Source: a virus
Length of the DNA: 24,855 nt
IMG/VR virus record: IMGVR_UViG_3300048031_000012
Span: 1 to 24,855 of that record
Direction: 5' to 3' (one strand)
A model generated the notes under the pieces. That model searched no databases, was not told the DNA's origin, and saw nothing but the letters and a program-made list of their open reading frames with translations. This document shows, one piece after another, positions 13,384-22,600 of the stretch. Both the position numbers and the translations under genes were made by a program. Within the stretch, counting starts at the first letter, position 1. Every line of letters begins with the position of its first letter.

Positions 13384-13394
13384 TGACTCACTAC
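13380..13394 (+). repeat. 15-bp palindrome GTAGTG-ACT-CACTAC (site 11), carries a stop codon
   Basis: The last and most distal family member in the window. TAG at 13381-13383 ends the basic-protein gene, and the helicase ribosome-binding site follows 3 nt later. No copy was found from here to the end of the window. Confidence 0.9.
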
Positions 13395-13407
13395 TACGGA
13401 GAACAAC

Positions 13408-14943
13408 ATGGAAATTTTGCGGGATAAAGCAATAATGCTACGGGTGCGCAACCCAAAGCAAATAACAACAGCTATCCCCAACAGCAAGGAGCTACCTATG
13501 AACAAGGTCGTCGTAAAGTGGGGGTTAGATGAAGTTCTATCCCTGCGTTCGTTAAACATAAACGCACCATCACCGATTACAAAACGGTACAGTTGGCCGG
13601 GGCAATACACGCCCTTTGATCATCAGAAAGACACCGCGTCTTTTATGACGCTGAACAAGAAGTCTTTTTGCTTTAACGAGCAAGGCACAGGTAAAACTGC
13701 ATCGGCTATATGGGCGGCGGATTATCTTATGACCCAAGGCAAAGTTAAACGTGTGCTTGTTGTATGCCCTTTGTCGATTATGGATAGCGCATGGCGCAAC
13801 GACTTATTCTCCTTCGCTATGCACCGCACGGTAGATGTAGCACATGGGAGCAAAGATAAACGTAAAAAGATAATCAACAGCGGGGCTGAGTTTGTAATTA
13901 TAAACTACGATGGTGTTGAAGTTGTCAAAGACGAGATAGCCGCGGGCGGGTTTGATTTGTTTATCGTAGACGAGGCTACACATTATAAGAACGCACAGAC
14001 AAAACGGTGGAAGACCCTAAACAAACTAATCAAAGAAGACGATTGGTTGTGGATGATGACAGGTACACCCGCCGCACAAAGTCCAGTTGATGCCTACGGC
14101 CTAGCTAAACTTGTAAACCCATTGTCAGTGCCGAGATTCTTTGGGGCATGGAGAGACATGGTCATGTGGAAAGTCACGCAGTTCTCTTACAAACCTAAAG
14201 AGACCGCCAAGGATACAGTGTTCCAAGTGCTACAACCTGCGATTAGGTTTACTAAAGAAGAGTGCCTTGACTTACCCGACATGGTTTACACTAAGCGCTT
14301 TGTCGAGATGACACCACAACAGAAGAAATACTACGAAACATTGCGTAAGCAGATGTTAATGCAGGTAGCAGGGGAGTCCGTGACTTCGGCTAACGCCGCG
14401 ATCAACATGAACAAGCTACTGCAGATCAGCGCAGGGGCAGTATATACTGACGATGGTGATTCGGTAGAGTTCGACATCAGAAGCCGATACCAAGCGTTGA
14501 AAGAAACTATAGACGAGAGCAGTAAGAAGGTAATTGTATTCGTGCCGTTCCGGCATACTATAGATATGCTAGCACAGAAGCTCCGAGATGACGGCGTCAC
14601 GTCTGAGATCATACGAGGAGATGTATCTGCGGCTAACCGCACACAGATATTTGACAGGTTCCAATCGACACCTAATCCGAAAGTCCTAGTAATCCAACCG
14701 CAGTCCGCCGCGCATGGTGTGACCTTGACTGCGGCGAATACAATAGTATGGTGGGGGCCTACTTCTTCTTTGGAGACTTATCTACAAGCTAACGCCCGTA
14801 TTCACCGTGCGGGACAAGACCATAAGTGTACTGTAATTCAATTAGCGGGGTCAGCCGCGGAAAAACGTATTTACCGCATGCTAGACGAGCGTATAAACAT
14901 ACACACTGCTATGATAGATTTATATAAAGAAATACTTGACTAA
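13408..14943 (+). CDS. SNF2/DEAD-like superfamily 2 helicase
   Basis: This 511-residue ATPase has a SF2 core. Motif I is NEQGTGKT (residues 90-97), motif II DEAT (188-191), motif III TGT (218-220), then a second RecA-like lobe with VIVFVPFRHT and VLVIQPQSAAHGVTLT, and motif VI ARIHRAGQ. HRAGQ and GVTLTAA are typical of SNF2-type translocases; phage homologues are thought to remodel replication forks or aid recombination. The chosen start ATG 13408 has GGAG at 13398-13401. A second in-frame ATG at 13498 has a stronger AAGGAG with 6-nt spacing, so a form shorter by 30 residues is possible. The 30-residue N-terminus looks like normal protein and I retain it. Confidence 0.92.
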   Translation: MEILRDKAIMLRVRNPKQITTAIPNSKELPMNKVVVKWGLDEVLSLRSLNINAPSPITKRYSWPGQYTPFDHQKDTASFMTLNKKSFCFNEQGTGKTASAIWAADYLMTQGKVKRVLVVCPLSIMDSAWRNDLFSFAMHRTVDVAHGSKDKRKKIINSGAEFVIINYDGVEVVKDEIAAGGFDLFIVDEATHYKNAQTKRWKTLNKLIKEDDWLWMMTGTPAAQSPVDAYGLAKLVNPLSVPRFFGAWRDMVMWKVTQFSYKPKETAKDTVFQVLQPAIRFTKEECLDLPDMVYTKRFVEMTPQQKKYYETLRKQMLMQVAGESVTSANAAINMNKLLQISAGAVYTDDGDSVEFDIRSRYQALKETIDESSKKVIVFVPFRHTIDMLAQKLRDDGVTSEIIRGDVSAANRTQIFDRFQSTPNPKVLVIQPQSAAHGVTLTAANTIVWWGPTSSLETYLQANARIHRAGQDHKCTVIQLAGSAAEKRIYRMLDERINIHTAMIDLYKEILD

Positions 14944-14963
14944 CTACCATATAGTCGTATATG
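14936..14963 (+). promoter_or_regulatory. Possible internal promoter with inverted repeat
   Basis: TTGACT (14936-14941) and TATATG (14958-14963) are 16 bp apart. The -10-like box forms the right arm of the inverted repeat CATATA-GTCG-TATATG (14948-14963). The upstream AATACTTGAC matches 10 of 10 bases found at 646-655 near the main early promoter. The match to consensus is modest, so this is a weak call; it could drive the last replication genes. Confidence 0.3.
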
Positions 14964-14994
14964 ACAGTAAAACAAGTATAAAACGGAGAACAAC

Positions 14995-15384
14995 ATGGCT
15001 GTGTCAATAGACAAGTTAGTTAATGCGTACACTAAGATACGCGACAAACGATCGGAGTTAACTTCCAAATATAAAGAGGAAGAGGGCAAACTCCGTGAGC
15101 AACAGGACAAGGTAAAACTTGCCCTGTTGGAATACTGCAAGGAACACGAAGTTGATAGTGTACGCACTGCATCAGGTTTGTTCTATCGCACTGTGAAGCA
15201 ACGCTACTGGACGAGTGATTGGGAATCCATGCACAATTTTATAATGGATAATAAAGTACCCGAGTTTTTTGAAAAGCGTTTAAACCAAACCCATGTACGT
15301 CAGTTCATTGAGGAAAACCCTGACCTAGTACCGGCAGGTCTTAATGTAGATTCTGAGTACGCAATCTCTGTGAGGAAAAAATGA
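14995..15384 (+). CDS. Gp157-like coiled-coil protein, 129 aa
   Basis: The first ~60 residues form a charged coiled coil (SIDKLVNAYTKIRDKRSEL, KYKEEEGKLREQQDKVKL). The rest contains SGLFYRTVKQRYWTSDWE and a C-terminal segment, PDLVPAGLNVDSEYAISVRK. The pattern is that of short phage proteins related to the siphovirus Gp157 group, often placed beside ssDNA-binding or recombination genes. The ATG follows CGGAGAACAAC, the same leader as the helicase gene. It overlaps the next gene as ATGA. Exact role unknown; recombination accessory is a guess from context. Confidence 0.7.
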   Translation: MAVSIDKLVNAYTKIRDKRSELTSKYKEEEGKLREQQDKVKLALLEYCKEHEVDSVRTASGLFYRTVKQRYWTSDWESMHNFIMDNKVPEFFEKRLNQTHVRQFIEENPDLVPAGLNVDSEYAISVRKK

Positions 15385-15611
15385 GTGATATTGAATCGCC
15401 ATATGTGAATATAAATACTGTAGTGGATTACTTCCAAGTGTCCCTGTCTACAATTCGAAAGTGGGTATATACAGGTGAAATCCCTGCGAGTAGCTACATA
15501 AAGGTGGGTGATATCTACCGGTTTCGGCTCGATGAAGTGGAAGCGGCATTAGCTTCTAAAACCAACAAGGCTCAAAAAGAAGCCCCAAAAACAAATTCAG
15601 AAGGAGAATAG
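15381..15611 (+). CDS. Excisionase/MerR-type HTH protein
   Basis: This 76-residue protein reads as a winged-helix HTH_17 domain: PYVNINTVVDYFQVSLSTIR, then KWVYTGEIPASSYIKVGDIY and RFRLDEVEAALAS, followed by a polar tail. Family members include phage excisionases and small transcription regulators that bind short DNA sites. No integrase is in the window, so excisionase function cannot be claimed. It is translationally coupled to the upstream coiled-coil protein and ends 3 nt before the SSB-like gene. It is another candidate binder of the palindromes. Confidence 0.8.
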   Translation: MSDIESPYVNINTVVDYFQVSLSTIRKWVYTGEIPASSYIKVGDIYRFRLDEVEAALASKTNKAQKEAPKTNSEGE

Positions 15612-15614
15612 TAT

Positions 15615-16493
15615 ATGTCAGAAGTATCATTGTTTGGAGAAGGCAACTCCCTAGTAAGTAGCGACCTGTTTAAACAACTGCAGGAAGCCGACGATAATCT
15701 AGCCGGTGGCAGTGGCGGCGGTGGATCAAACCGTATCAGTCTACGCGGTGGTCGATTCCGTCAAATGGTCAGCGGAGAACAAGTCAATGTTAAGAGCGAT
15801 GGCCTCTTAAACGTAGTCGTTATCAACGCGGCAAAGTTATCACGTACATACTATGCAGGGGCATACGATCCTGAGAACCCAACTCCACCTGCTTGTTGGT
15901 CTCCTGATACACAAACTCCGTCTAAAGATGTACCTGCGGATACCCGCCAAGCATCTCGTTGTATGGATTGTCCACAGAATATCAAAGGCTCTGGGCAAGG
16001 CGAAAGCCGTGCATGTCGCTACAATCAGCGCGTTGCTGTGTTACTCGAAGGTGAGTACGACACTGTGTACCAACTGCAGTTACCCGCTACGTCTATATTT
16101 GGCGAAGCTAAAGACGGTAAGATGGGTATGCAAGCATACGCTAAATACCTTAAAGCTCACAAAACACCGTCAATCGCTGTGCTTACGCAGATGTATTTTG
16201 ACGAAAACAGTGACACACCTAAACTGTTCTTCAAGCCAGTCCGTCCATTGACTGAGGAAGAGCTAAATAAAGCTGTGTCCATGAAAGATAGCGATGACGC
16301 TATCAAAGCAATTACGTTGACCGTTTCCCAAACCGACAAGGTAGAGACACAACGTAATGGATCAGTGGCAAAGCAAGAGCCTGTACTCGACGATGCACCT
16401 GAACCTAAGAAGGTCGCCAAGAAGAAAGAGGTTACTGCTCCCTCTCCTGACGAGGCCGATCTTGCTTCTATCGTAGACAACTGGGACGACTGA
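15615..16493 (+). CDS. SSB-like protein with putative zinc site, 292 aa
   Basis: A conserved phage protein. After a Gly-rich N-terminal linker, the core (about 40-230) contains SLRGGRFRQMVSGEQV, AAKLSRTYYAGAYDP and four cysteines, C94, C116, C119 and C134, spaced like a metal site. The C-terminal 60 residues are disordered and end in an acidic tail (DEADLASIVDNWDD), as in ssDNA-binding proteins that recruit partners. Position between the HTH protein and the primase-helicase supports a ssDNA-binding role. I do not know direct proof for this family, so SSB-like is inference. Start ATG 15615 follows AAGGAG (15601-15606). A strong hairpin follows the gene. Confidence 0.65.
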   Translation: MSEVSLFGEGNSLVSSDLFKQLQEADDNLAGGSGGGGSNRISLRGGRFRQMVSGEQVNVKSDGLLNVVVINAAKLSRTYYAGAYDPENPTPPACWSPDTQTPSKDVPADTRQASRCMDCPQNIKGSGQGESRACRYNQRVAVLLEGEYDTVYQLQLPATSIFGEAKDGKMGMQAYAKYLKAHKTPSIAVLTQMYFDENSDTPKLFFKPVRPLTEEELNKAVSMKDSDDAIKAITLTVSQTDKVETQRNGSVAKQEPVLDDAPEPKKVAKKKEVTAPSPDEADLASIVDNWDD

Positions 16494-16523
16494 GGGGTCA
16501 GTCACCTAGTTTAACGATAGGCA

Positions 16524-16572
16524 GTCGTGGCGGGTTTACCACCCTTTCGAGAGCCCGCCACGACATATTTTT
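16524..16572 (+). terminator. Perfect 11-bp hairpin with short U-tract: attenuator or terminator
   Basis: GTCGTGGCGGG (16524-16534) is exactly complementary to CCCGCCACGAC (16554-16564), with a 19-nt loop. ATATTTTT follows, then the primase ribosome-binding site. The stem is very stable, but the large loop and short U-tract make it an imperfect intrinsic terminator. It would let abundant SSB-like mRNA be made while only some polymerases continue into the primase-helicase gene. Partial termination is inference. Confidence 0.6.
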
Positions 16573-16584
16573 GGAGCAGTAACA

Positions 16585-19410
16585 ATGAACAACTTAGACT
16601 TTTTAAAAGGATTACTCAGCGACTCAGGACATTATTGCGTATTTGCCGCTAAAGGTGACGTACGTATACAAAAGTTTTATGATACTATTGAAGACGCAGA
16701 GAGAGCTACACGTAAGTTTATCACAGATGGGCTAAACACGTACTTTGCTTTAAGCACATTTAAAGAACCGACCAAGGATGCGGGTCGTAAAGGTACGAAC
16801 GCACACGAGTTGAAGTCTTTCTTCCTCGACTTGGATTGTGGACCAACATACGAATACCCTACTAAAGAAGCCGCAGTATCCGCAGTGCGTGATTTCTGCA
16901 AGAAACTATCACTCCCTAAACCCTTGATGGTTAACAGTGGACGTGGTGTGCATGTATATTGGCCTCTTACCGAAGCACTTTCGGCGGAGCAGTGGGCTGT
17001 GGAAGCCGACAGATTAAAGCGGTGCTGTTCTGATAACGGGTTACTCGCTGACCCTGCTGTTACTGCTGACGTGGTACGTATCCTACGTATGCCGAACTCA
17101 AAGAACTATAAGGAAGACCCGCCTTTACCAGTAGACTTTCTTGGTGTGTCTATGCCAGAACCTGTTGCGCTTGAAGATTTTACATCCAAGCTAGGCGTCT
17201 TAGCGAAGCCAGTTATCAAGATTGACTTGGGTACTGACGCTCTTTACGAAGCCTACGCCGAGAACAGTGAGAATGTTTTTAAGACAATCATAAAGAAAAC
17301 TGTGCAGGGGAGAGGGTGCGCACAATTAAAATACATCGCCATGAACCAAGCAGAAGTTAGCGAACCTTTGTGGAGAGCCGGTCTATCTATTGCGAAGTTC
17401 TGTAGCGATGGAGCCACAGCCGCAGTAAAAATATCAGAGAAACACCCCGGATACAACGAAGCAGATATGCGCAAGAAGATGGACGAGATAAAAGGGCCAT
17501 ACACCTGTGCGCGTTTCAACGACCTTAACGAAGGCACATGCCAGAACTGCCCTTTATGGAACGAGATTAAATCGCCGATTGTACTGGGTAAGCGTATTCG
17601 GGAATCCGAAGGTGAAGTGGTAGTATCTGCACCTATAGTAAAAGCAGGGGTGAAGAAGTCCGAAGAGTTTGAGATACCAGAATATCCTAATCCTTACTTC
17701 CGTGGAGCGGCGGGTGGCGTATTCTTACGCAGTAGTAACTCCGATGGGGATATAGAAGAAGAGGTTATATACCATCACGACATTTATATTACTCGACGTC
17801 TGCATGACATCGAACTGGGCGAGACGCTAGTGTTCCGCCTACATTTACCAAAAGACGGTGTACGACAGTTCAACGTACCTCTTACGAGTATAACTTCCCG
17901 TGAGGAGTTCCGTAAGTGTATGGCGAAAGAAGGCGTAACTGCATGGGGAAAGGCTTTAGATAAATTAATGGCATACACAACAAAATGGGTAGACGAACTA
18001 CAACGCACAACTGTAGCTGATGAAGCGCATCGACAATTCGGTTGGGTCAGCGACGACATGGAGGCGTTTGTATTAGGTGGCAAGCTAGTTACTGGGACAG
18101 GCGTGGACTTTAATCCACCATCAGCAAAGACTGCGGGTTTGATTGATGCGTTTGAACCTAAAGGAACCCGTGAAAAATGCGTTGAGTTAATGGAGTTCTA
18201 CAACAAGCCGGGTTATGAACTACACCAGTACGTGTTGGGTATTGGTTTCGGCTCACCTCTCATGGCAGTTACAGGTCTAAATAGTATGGCTGTGCATCTT
18301 TATGGTGGGTCAGGTGTAGGTAAGACTACTGCACAAATGGCGGCACTCGGTATATGGGGCAGTCCTGATGAACTGATGAACAAACCAGAGGATACTCACA
18401 ACTCACGTATGAACCGTGGGGAAGTTATGCACAACATACCGCTAGTGTCCGATGAGATGACTAACGTAACAGGTGAGCAGATGTCTGAGTATGTTTACCA
18501 AGTATCCGGCGGTCGACAAAAGAATAGACTATCCGCTAATGGTAACATCGAACGAGCGAGGGGCAAACCTTGGCAACTACTCGCGTTAAGTTCAGGTAAC
18601 ACAAGCGCATGGGAAGTGTTGGGTCGGCACAAAGCAACGCCGAAAGCAGAGATGTACAGGATGTTTGAAATCCATGTGCAGAAGAAGCATTTCCTCAAAG
18701 GACAGAACACAGAGACTACTCACCTGTTTAGCGACTTTAAGAGCAACTACGGGCATATAGGCACAGAGTATATCCAGTGGGTTATCAACAACAAAGCAGA
18801 AGTGCGCCGCACAGTGGAGACTGTACGTGAGCGTCTTGATAAGGCCGCAGGGCTCGGCCCTGAGAATAGGTTTTGGTCTAACGGTAACTCTGTAATTATA
18901 GCAGGGCTTATCATCGCTAAGAAGTTGGGCTTCATAAACTATGATGTCGGTGCTGTGTATAAGTGGGTGGTAGGTGAATTACTTTCTCGTAACAGCTACG
19001 TCAACGATGCGGGCTCGTCTGTTACACAAACACTCAACAACTACTTGTCAGAAAACTACAACAACATGCTGAAGATCGAAAGCACTGAAGACCTTCGTGG
19101 TAAAAACGACAACGGCTTAGATCAACTTGTACCTGTAGGTGCATCACCCCGCGGTCATTTAGTTGCACGTTACGAACCGGACACTAAGCTATTGTTCTTA
19201 CGATTGAAGCCGTTCCGAGAGTGGTGCGTAGATCAGCAGATAAACTACCAAGGTGTAGTGGACGAATTAAAAAATAAGTTAGGCGCAAAACGAACGAAGA
19301 AACGACTTACTAAAGGTACTGACTTCAACCTACCGCCGGATTGGGTGCTAGAGATGGAGTTTGCAGAGATGGAGCAAGAAAGCGATGGAGCAGAAGGTAT
19401 TGAAGGTTGA
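16585..19410 (+). CDS. AEP primase-helicase fusion (PrimPol plus DUF927-like helicase)
   Basis: A 941-residue replication protein. The N-terminal ~200 residues are an archaeo-eukaryotic-type primase: FFLDLDCG (D82, D84), SGRGVHVYW (118-126, H123) and VRILRMPNSKNYK. A Cys cluster (C308, C319, C322 with nearby residues) may bind zinc. From about residue 370 a DUF927-like region leads into a helicase ATPase with Walker A GGSGVGKT (574-581), an acidic Walker B pair D623/E624 in VSDEMTN and SSGNTSAW as the likely sensor. Known relatives synthesise primers and unwind the fork. ATG 16585 has GGAG at 16573-16576, immediately after the hairpin. The C-terminus overlaps the next small gene by 26 nt. Confidence 0.9.
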   Translation: MNNLDFLKGLLSDSGHYCVFAAKGDVRIQKFYDTIEDAERATRKFITDGLNTYFALSTFKEPTKDAGRKGTNAHELKSFFLDLDCGPTYEYPTKEAAVSAVRDFCKKLSLPKPLMVNSGRGVHVYWPLTEALSAEQWAVEADRLKRCCSDNGLLADPAVTADVVRILRMPNSKNYKEDPPLPVDFLGVSMPEPVALEDFTSKLGVLAKPVIKIDLGTDALYEAYAENSENVFKTIIKKTVQGRGCAQLKYIAMNQAEVSEPLWRAGLSIAKFCSDGATAAVKISEKHPGYNEADMRKKMDEIKGPYTCARFNDLNEGTCQNCPLWNEIKSPIVLGKRIRESEGEVVVSAPIVKAGVKKSEEFEIPEYPNPYFRGAAGGVFLRSSNSDGDIEEEVIYHHDIYITRRLHDIELGETLVFRLHLPKDGVRQFNVPLTSITSREEFRKCMAKEGVTAWGKALDKLMAYTTKWVDELQRTTVADEAHRQFGWVSDDMEAFVLGGKLVTGTGVDFNPPSAKTAGLIDAFEPKGTREKCVELMEFYNKPGYELHQYVLGIGFGSPLMAVTGLNSMAVHLYGGSGVGKTTAQMAALGIWGSPDELMNKPEDTHNSRMNRGEVMHNIPLVSDEMTNVTGEQMSEYVYQVSGGRQKNRLSANGNIERARGKPWQLLALSSGNTSAWEVLGRHKATPKAEMYRMFEIHVQKKHFLKGQNTETTHLFSDFKSNYGHIGTEYIQWVINNKAEVRRTVETVRERLDKAAGLGPENRFWSNGNSVIIAGLIIAKKLGFINYDVGAVYKWVVGELLSRNSYVNDAGSSVTQTLNNYLSENYNNMLKIESTEDLRGKNDNGLDQLVPVGASPRGHLVARYEPDTKLLFLRLKPFREWCVDQQINYQGVVDELKNKLGAKRTKKRLTKGTDFNLPPDWVLEMEFAEMEQESDGAEGIEG

Positions 19411-19612
19411 CGATCTAAACCCTGATGGGTTACGGATCACTGTTGACTGGGAAGACATGAGTGTGGGGGCATCCATATTTGTGCCTTGTATCAACACTGA
19501 GAAGGGTAAAGAGCAACTAAACAAGGTCGCAAAGCTAAAAGAATGGAAGTTTGATACGCAAACCTGCATAGAAGACGGTAAATTAGGTTTACGTACGTGG
19601 CGTACTGTGTAA
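19385..19612 (+). CDS. Hypothetical 75-aa protein, last early gene
   Basis: The likely start is ATG 19385, 26 nt inside the primase-helicase gene; a TTG at 19361 is less likely. The protein is a small beta/alpha domain (DGLRITVDWEDMSVGASIFVP, then a helix with KGKEQLNKVAKLKEWKF and a C-terminal strand, LGLRTWRTV). Similar short proteins are common in phage replication regions and have no known function. It is the last + strand gene before the terminator at 19664. Confidence 0.7.
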   Translation: MEQKVLKVDDLNPDGLRITVDWEDMSVGASIFVPCINTEKGKEQLNKVAKLKEWKFDTQTCIEDGKLGLRTWRTV

Positions 19613-19663
19613 CAATACTGGTACGACGTTCGCCTGTGAATGTTGTTCTCAACCTGAATACTT

Positions 19664-19689
19664 GCCCCTGCTTCGGCGGGGGCTTTTTT
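19664..19689 (+). terminator. Intrinsic terminator of the early operon
   Basis: GCCCCTGC and GCGGGGGC form an 8-bp stem (one G-T wobble) closed by the very stable C(TTCG)G tetraloop, followed by six T. It sits 51 nt after the last early gene and 2 nt before the end of the convergent late gene, so it stops rightward transcripts from running antisense into that gene. Read leftward, the hairpin lacks a U-tract. Confidence 0.93.
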
Positions 19690-19691
19690 CG

Positions 19692-22600
19692 TTAGAAGCC
19701 TTGGAAGCCTTTGTCGTAGTCTCGAACAATAGACTCCATGAACTCTGTGTATGTCATACCACCCTTCATCTTAGAGGTTGTACGCTCGAAGCTACGTGCG
19801 GATCGCTCTTTAGTATCTCGTGTGATACGAGACTTCTCTGCACCTCTTGGAAGACCTTCATTGTATCGTTTGATAAGACGGTCTGCTTCTTGCACACCTT
19901 CACGATCTCCATTACGCAACGCCATATTACGACGACGTAGTAGTTTTGTCCGTCTGCTACTTACAGCTTCTTCACGACGACGAGCGTTCTTGTTGAACTC
20001 AAGCTGTTGTATGTAAGACTGTGGCGCAAACCCAAGACCCTGCATAATAGCGTTGTACGCATTTATGTCTTCGGTAATTGGATCACCACGACGTGTCGTT
20101 GCGCCTTCTCTGTAGAACCGCCAACCTTTAGAGAAGTTGCGGATAGCCGCAGGCACTGCTGTTTCGGCACCGCGTTTAACTCCCTGCATATCCCCGTCAG
20201 CAAATCCTTGCCATATTTCACCCCCGCCACGTAGGCCACTAAGAGTAATCCCTAGAACCGGACCACCTATCTGCTCTGCGAATGTCCACAGAGGGCTCTG
20301 ATCTTTGTCCACAAGTGGCGGGCGATATAACAAACTGTTGAGCGAGATACGATTAGCTACATCTATGCCAAGTAACTCGTTGGCCGCACCGCCGTATATA
20401 CCTTCGCCAGTAAATTTCCTTAGTGCAGATTCGAAGTCATCCTCGTCGTCATCCCTAAGCATATTATAAATCATGCCGAACGCACCCATCATTGGCATAC
20501 CACCTGCACCTGCCATAACACCTGTAGAGATCAAGAAGTTACGTAGACCTATCCTTGCGAGCTTACGATCCTTAGAAATCTGCTGTGCTTCGGCTTCGGT
20601 GACGCCCATATCTTGCATAATCTTAGCGACGTTTGTAGACCCGATGGATTCATGCCCCAACTTATACATCATGTAGTATTTGGCGATAGCGAAGCGTTTG
20701 AACAAGAATAGTACATTACCTACACCGCTTTGCGCCCATACTGGACGACCCGCCGCCGCTGTTGAACCAAGAGTAAACTCAGTTGTCTCGATAGCTTTCT
20801 GTGCGGCGTCTTTATAATCTTGGTCTGTGAGCTGTTTACCTTCAGCTTGTAGCTTCCGTACTTCAAGTGCGTACGACGCAGTGAGAGTTGTTTCCCTGTT
20901 AAACCGTTCCGCGTGATGGAACATGCCGCTAGTCCACCTGTTTATACCTTCCAACGGGGCATCACGACCTATCTCAAGGCTTTCTTGAGTCATAGACTGA
21001 TTTGCTTGTCCTTGGTCAGCAGCTGTTTCAAACAGAATATCGGCTCGAATCTTTTGCATTTCCGGCGGTAACTGCTCAAACGTATAGTTAAAGGAGGACT
21101 TACCAATAATACCCATTTTAACTTCTTGTTCTATAGGCTTTCCATCAGGGCCAGACACCATGATACCCCGTGTCTTAGGAGCGTTCATAATTAGGCTAGT
21201 AGCTTCCCCATATGCACGGGCAGTATTATTTACACCGTATTCGGCTGAGATGACAGGCATGGCACTCATAGCAACATCGAAGAATGTAATCGCTGCTGAC
21301 GAGAAGTTGAAACCCATCGTCATGTTAAAGCCGACACCGTTAGCCACTTGTGACCATCGAGGTACGTTAGGTTTTTGAGCGAACTTGGCGATCTGATCTA
21401 ATTTACGTGCTATCTCTGCAGTCTCAGGGTTTTTAAGGAATTTGTCTTCTTTGAGCTTGTTGCGGAACTTCTCTATCTCCGCCGCCGCTTGAATCTGCAC
21501 GATCTGACGGTTCAGGTCACGACCTTTTTCTTTCATCATAGTGACAGCGTCGAACTCAGTGTCACCTATTTTGGTTGGAGTGTTGTCACCTATATAACCA
21601 CGTACATCTTTACGTCTGCGGAATCCCTGCATAAACGAACGCTCTGGCATTGCGTCTAGGGCTAGGTCTACGACACTCTGTACTGCCGCATCGTACTGTT
21701 CAGGGTCTTTGAAACTACTTTTGGACATCTCCATAGTCTTTAAGATATCGTAAACAAACGAAGAGCTTGGCACAGAGCTGTAGTTCATAGGTTGATCTGC
21801 ACGAGTATACTCAGGTTTAGTGCCTATAGCAGATACAGATTCGGCAACTTTGAACGCCTTGTCTAGCTGTTTACGGTTCTGGTAATACTCTACAGCAGTT
21901 TGAGGTTGCCCTTCTTCATTGAGGAACGTGTACTGCAGGCGGTGCTTACCTTTACGCATAAGAGGGAAGTACGGTTTAATAATACCGCTTTCCTTCATAA
22001 GAATCTCTGACAACTTCTCAAACGCAGACGCGCGTGTCTTAGGATCGGCGATAGATGCCTCTAAACGAGCGCGTAGGGCTGGAAGAATTTCGTCGTATGT
22101 ATCTTCAAAAAAGTTGCGCATTTGCCTATAGAACTGCTGACCTTCTTTACCCATAGCGTTGTACTGCTTGCGCAGTGCGTCGTAAGCCACCAAATCTTTT
22201 GGGTCAGGGTCTTTCATATTCTTAGCTTTAGTAGTCTTAGCTTCTTCGTGATTTTTGTTAAAGTTCTCTACCCAAGCAGTGCGGGCTTTCTCCGACTTAA
22301 ATTCTTTTACAACAGACTTCTTAGCAATAATATCGTTGTATGCTGCTTTGTAAGAACTGTAGAACGACGGCGGCTTTGATGGGTCTACACGCAGTGCAGT
22401 AGACTTAGGAATTATGTTGTTCATAATCTTAGCAGCAGCTTTATTCTTTCGAGTCCAACTTACATAATTGTTGGTCATAGCGTCGAGCGCGTCATTTCGT
22501 GAGCGCATAGCCCCACTCATCTTACGAATAAGAATGTTTAACTCAGGTGCGTATGGTATTTTCTTTTTAGCAACATCTGCAAGGATACGAGAGTCTAGCG

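Noticed and set aside
15420-15434. Another palindrome copy, GTAGTG-GAT-TACTTC
   Set aside because: The right arm matches at only four of six positions and the centre is not NCN.
4421-19270. Other GTAGTG occurrences (for example near 4421, 5579, 12255, 19256)
   Set aside because: None is followed by a matching CACTAC arm at the right distance.
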